DNA of 6,369 bases, from contig JACVQG010000108.1 of the NCBI GenBank assembly GCA_015661045.1, positions 1 to 6,369 on the forward strand, read 5' to 3'. Origin of the DNA: Dehalococcoidia bacterium (GTDB lineage: Bacteria > Chloroflexota > Dehalococcoidia > JACVQG01). The translations under genes were made by a program, and so were the position numbers. Shown piece by piece: positions 5,446 to 6,369 of the stretch. The notes beneath the pieces are model-generated. The model saw only the letters and a program-made list of their open reading frames with translations, did no database searches and was not told where the DNA came from. The stretch's first letter is position 1, and each line of letters starts with the position of its first letter.

Positions 5446-6369
5446 ATGATTGATGATACTATTGCTGCCATCTCCACGCCTGTTGGTGAAGGGGGCATTG
5501 GCATTGTCCGTCTGAGTGGTTCCCAGGCTTTAGCAATTGCTCACAGGATCTTCCCCAAACAGCTAATACACCGCCGTTTGTTATACGGTTACATAATTGA
5601 TCCCCTTAACGGTGAGAAGATTGATGAAGTGTTGGCGTCGTACATGGCCGCCCCCAATACCTACACCCGGGAGGATATGGTGGAAATTAACTGCCATGGA
5701 GGACCGATCCCTGTACAACGCGTTTTAGAGTTAATTCTTAAAGAGGGCGCCCGGCTGGCTCATCCCGGTGAGTTCACCCTCCGGGCTTTCCTTAACGGCC
5801 GTATTGACCTGGCTCAGGCAGAAGCAGTCGTGGATATCATCCGGGCTAAAACCGAAGCCAGCCAGAAGTTAGCGTTAAGCGGCTTGCAAGGCCGTCTTTC
5901 CAAAGAAGTAAAAGAACTGCGTCAGATATTGATGAATGTCCTGGCCTACCTGACAGCCCGAATTGACTTCCCTGAAGACGAGGTAGAAGAACAAGAAATC
6001 ATGCCTTCCCTGTTGAATACCCGGAACAAGCTAAGCATACTCATCGCAAATGCACATGCTGGAATCATCTATCGGCAGGGGGTAAGGGTAGCATTAGTGG
6101 GGCGGCCTAATGTGGGTAAGTCCAGCCTGCTTAACGCCCTGCTGCAACGGGAGCGGGCCATTGTCAGCCCGTTGCCCGGCACAACCCGTGATACGCTGGA
6201 GGAAACCATAAGTCTTAAAGGAATACCTTTTGTTTTAATAGATACCGCTGGTATAGGCATAACCGCTGACCCGCTTCAGGATTTAGCTGTACAGCGCAGC
6301 CGACAGGCCATAACCCAGGCCGACCTGGTCCTGATGGTGATTGACATCAGTCAACCGTTAAACGGTGAG
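5446..6369 (+). CDS. mnmE: tRNA modification GTPase MnmE (TrmE), 3' end cut by window
   Basis: MnmE with MnmG installs the aminomethyl-type group (cmnm5 or nm5) on wobble U34 of certain tRNAs, using a formyl-tetrahydrofolate derivative, and cycles by GTP-driven dimerisation of its G domains. The visible 308 residues begin MIDDTIAAISTPVGEGGIGI and VRLSG, the standard folate-binding N-domain, with INCHGG (81-86), HPGEFTLRAFLNGRIDL (106-122) and the helical domain from LAQAEAV. The G domain follows: G1 GRPNVGKS (219-226), the G2/K-loop PGTTRD (244-249) and G3 DTAG (266-269). The window ends in VLMVIDIS just past G3, so the NKxD motif and the C-terminal CxGK are outside. An ungapped alignment from DTAG puts Gln278 where E. 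coli has catalytic Glu282, and Gly271 where it has Arg275. ATG 5446 fits the family start; the ribosome-binding site is weak (GAAAG). The 158-bp repeat-bearing spacer separates it from the upstream genes. Confidence 0.95.
   Translation, partial: MIDDTIAAISTPVGEGGIGIVRLSGSQALAIAHRIFPKQLIHRRLLYGYIIDPLNGEKIDEVLASYMAAPNTYTREDMVEINCHGGPIPVQRVLELILKEGARLAHPGEFTLRAFLNGRIDLAQAEAVVDIIRAKTEASQKLALSGLQGRLSKEVKELRQILMNVLAYLTARIDFPEDEVEEQEIMPSLLNTRNKLSILIANAHAGIIYRQGVRVALVGRPNVGKSSLLNALLQRERAIVSPLPGTTRDTLEETISLKGIPFVLIDTAGIGITADPLQDLAVQRSRQAITQADLVLMVIDISQPLNGE

Overview
The window is an ordinary bacterial chromosomal segment of moderate GC with two divergent transcription units. There is no CRISPR array, phage, insertion sequence, RNA gene or recognisable defence system. 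The best guess for the host is an anaerobic bacterium of the Chloroflexota class Dehalococcoidia or a similar lineage. This rests on three things: a compact methionyl-tRNA synthetase with four CxxC knuckles and no C-terminal tRNA-binding domain, followed directly by a long-chain prenyl diphosphate synthase; acyl-CoA metabolism genes; and an AT-rich intergenic repeat built from AAATCCT-like heptamers, which I associate with such genomes. The placement is inference, because no rRNA is present.

Left side, minus strand (1-1046). A near-consensus sigma-A type promoter (TTGACT, 17 bp, TATAAT) drives a LivG-type ABC transporter ATPase. Its stop codon abuts and overlaps the Shine-Dalgarno sequence of the next gene, a long-chain acyl-CoA synthetase that leaves the window after 52 codons. 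This pairing suggests an operon for uptake and CoA activation of an organic acid, with the permease and binding-protein genes beyond the left edge.

Middle spacer (about 1047-1463). This divergent region holds the promoter for the right-hand unit (TTGCTT, 18 bp, extended -10 TGTTACAAT). It also holds one weak minus-strand small ORF of 41 codons, with an N-terminus faintly like glycine-rich MPxxDGTGPxGQ small proteins. No structured RNA or T-box was recognised upstream of metG.

Right side, plus strand (1464-6369). The order is metG (methionyl-tRNA synthetase, 550 aa), a trans-type polyprenyl diphosphate synthase 3 bp downstream, a CaiB/BaiF class III CoA-transferase 29 bp further on, a 158-bp AT-rich spacer with a heptamer-repeat inverted pair, and mnmE (tRNA modification GTPase), cut by the right edge after 308 codons. 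The first three genes are probably co-transcribed; mnmE is separated by the repeat. Translation (metG, mnmE), isoprenoid quinone or lipid-carrier synthesis and CoA-ester chemistry are adjacent without forming one pathway.

The points most worth a second look are residue-level. MnmE has Gln where the E. coli enzyme has its catalytic Glu282. The CoA-transferase has Glu where the family has its catalytic Asp. A G9 homopolymer ends metG and doubles as the ribosome-binding site of the next gene. The heptamer repeat lies between the CoA-transferase and mnmE.
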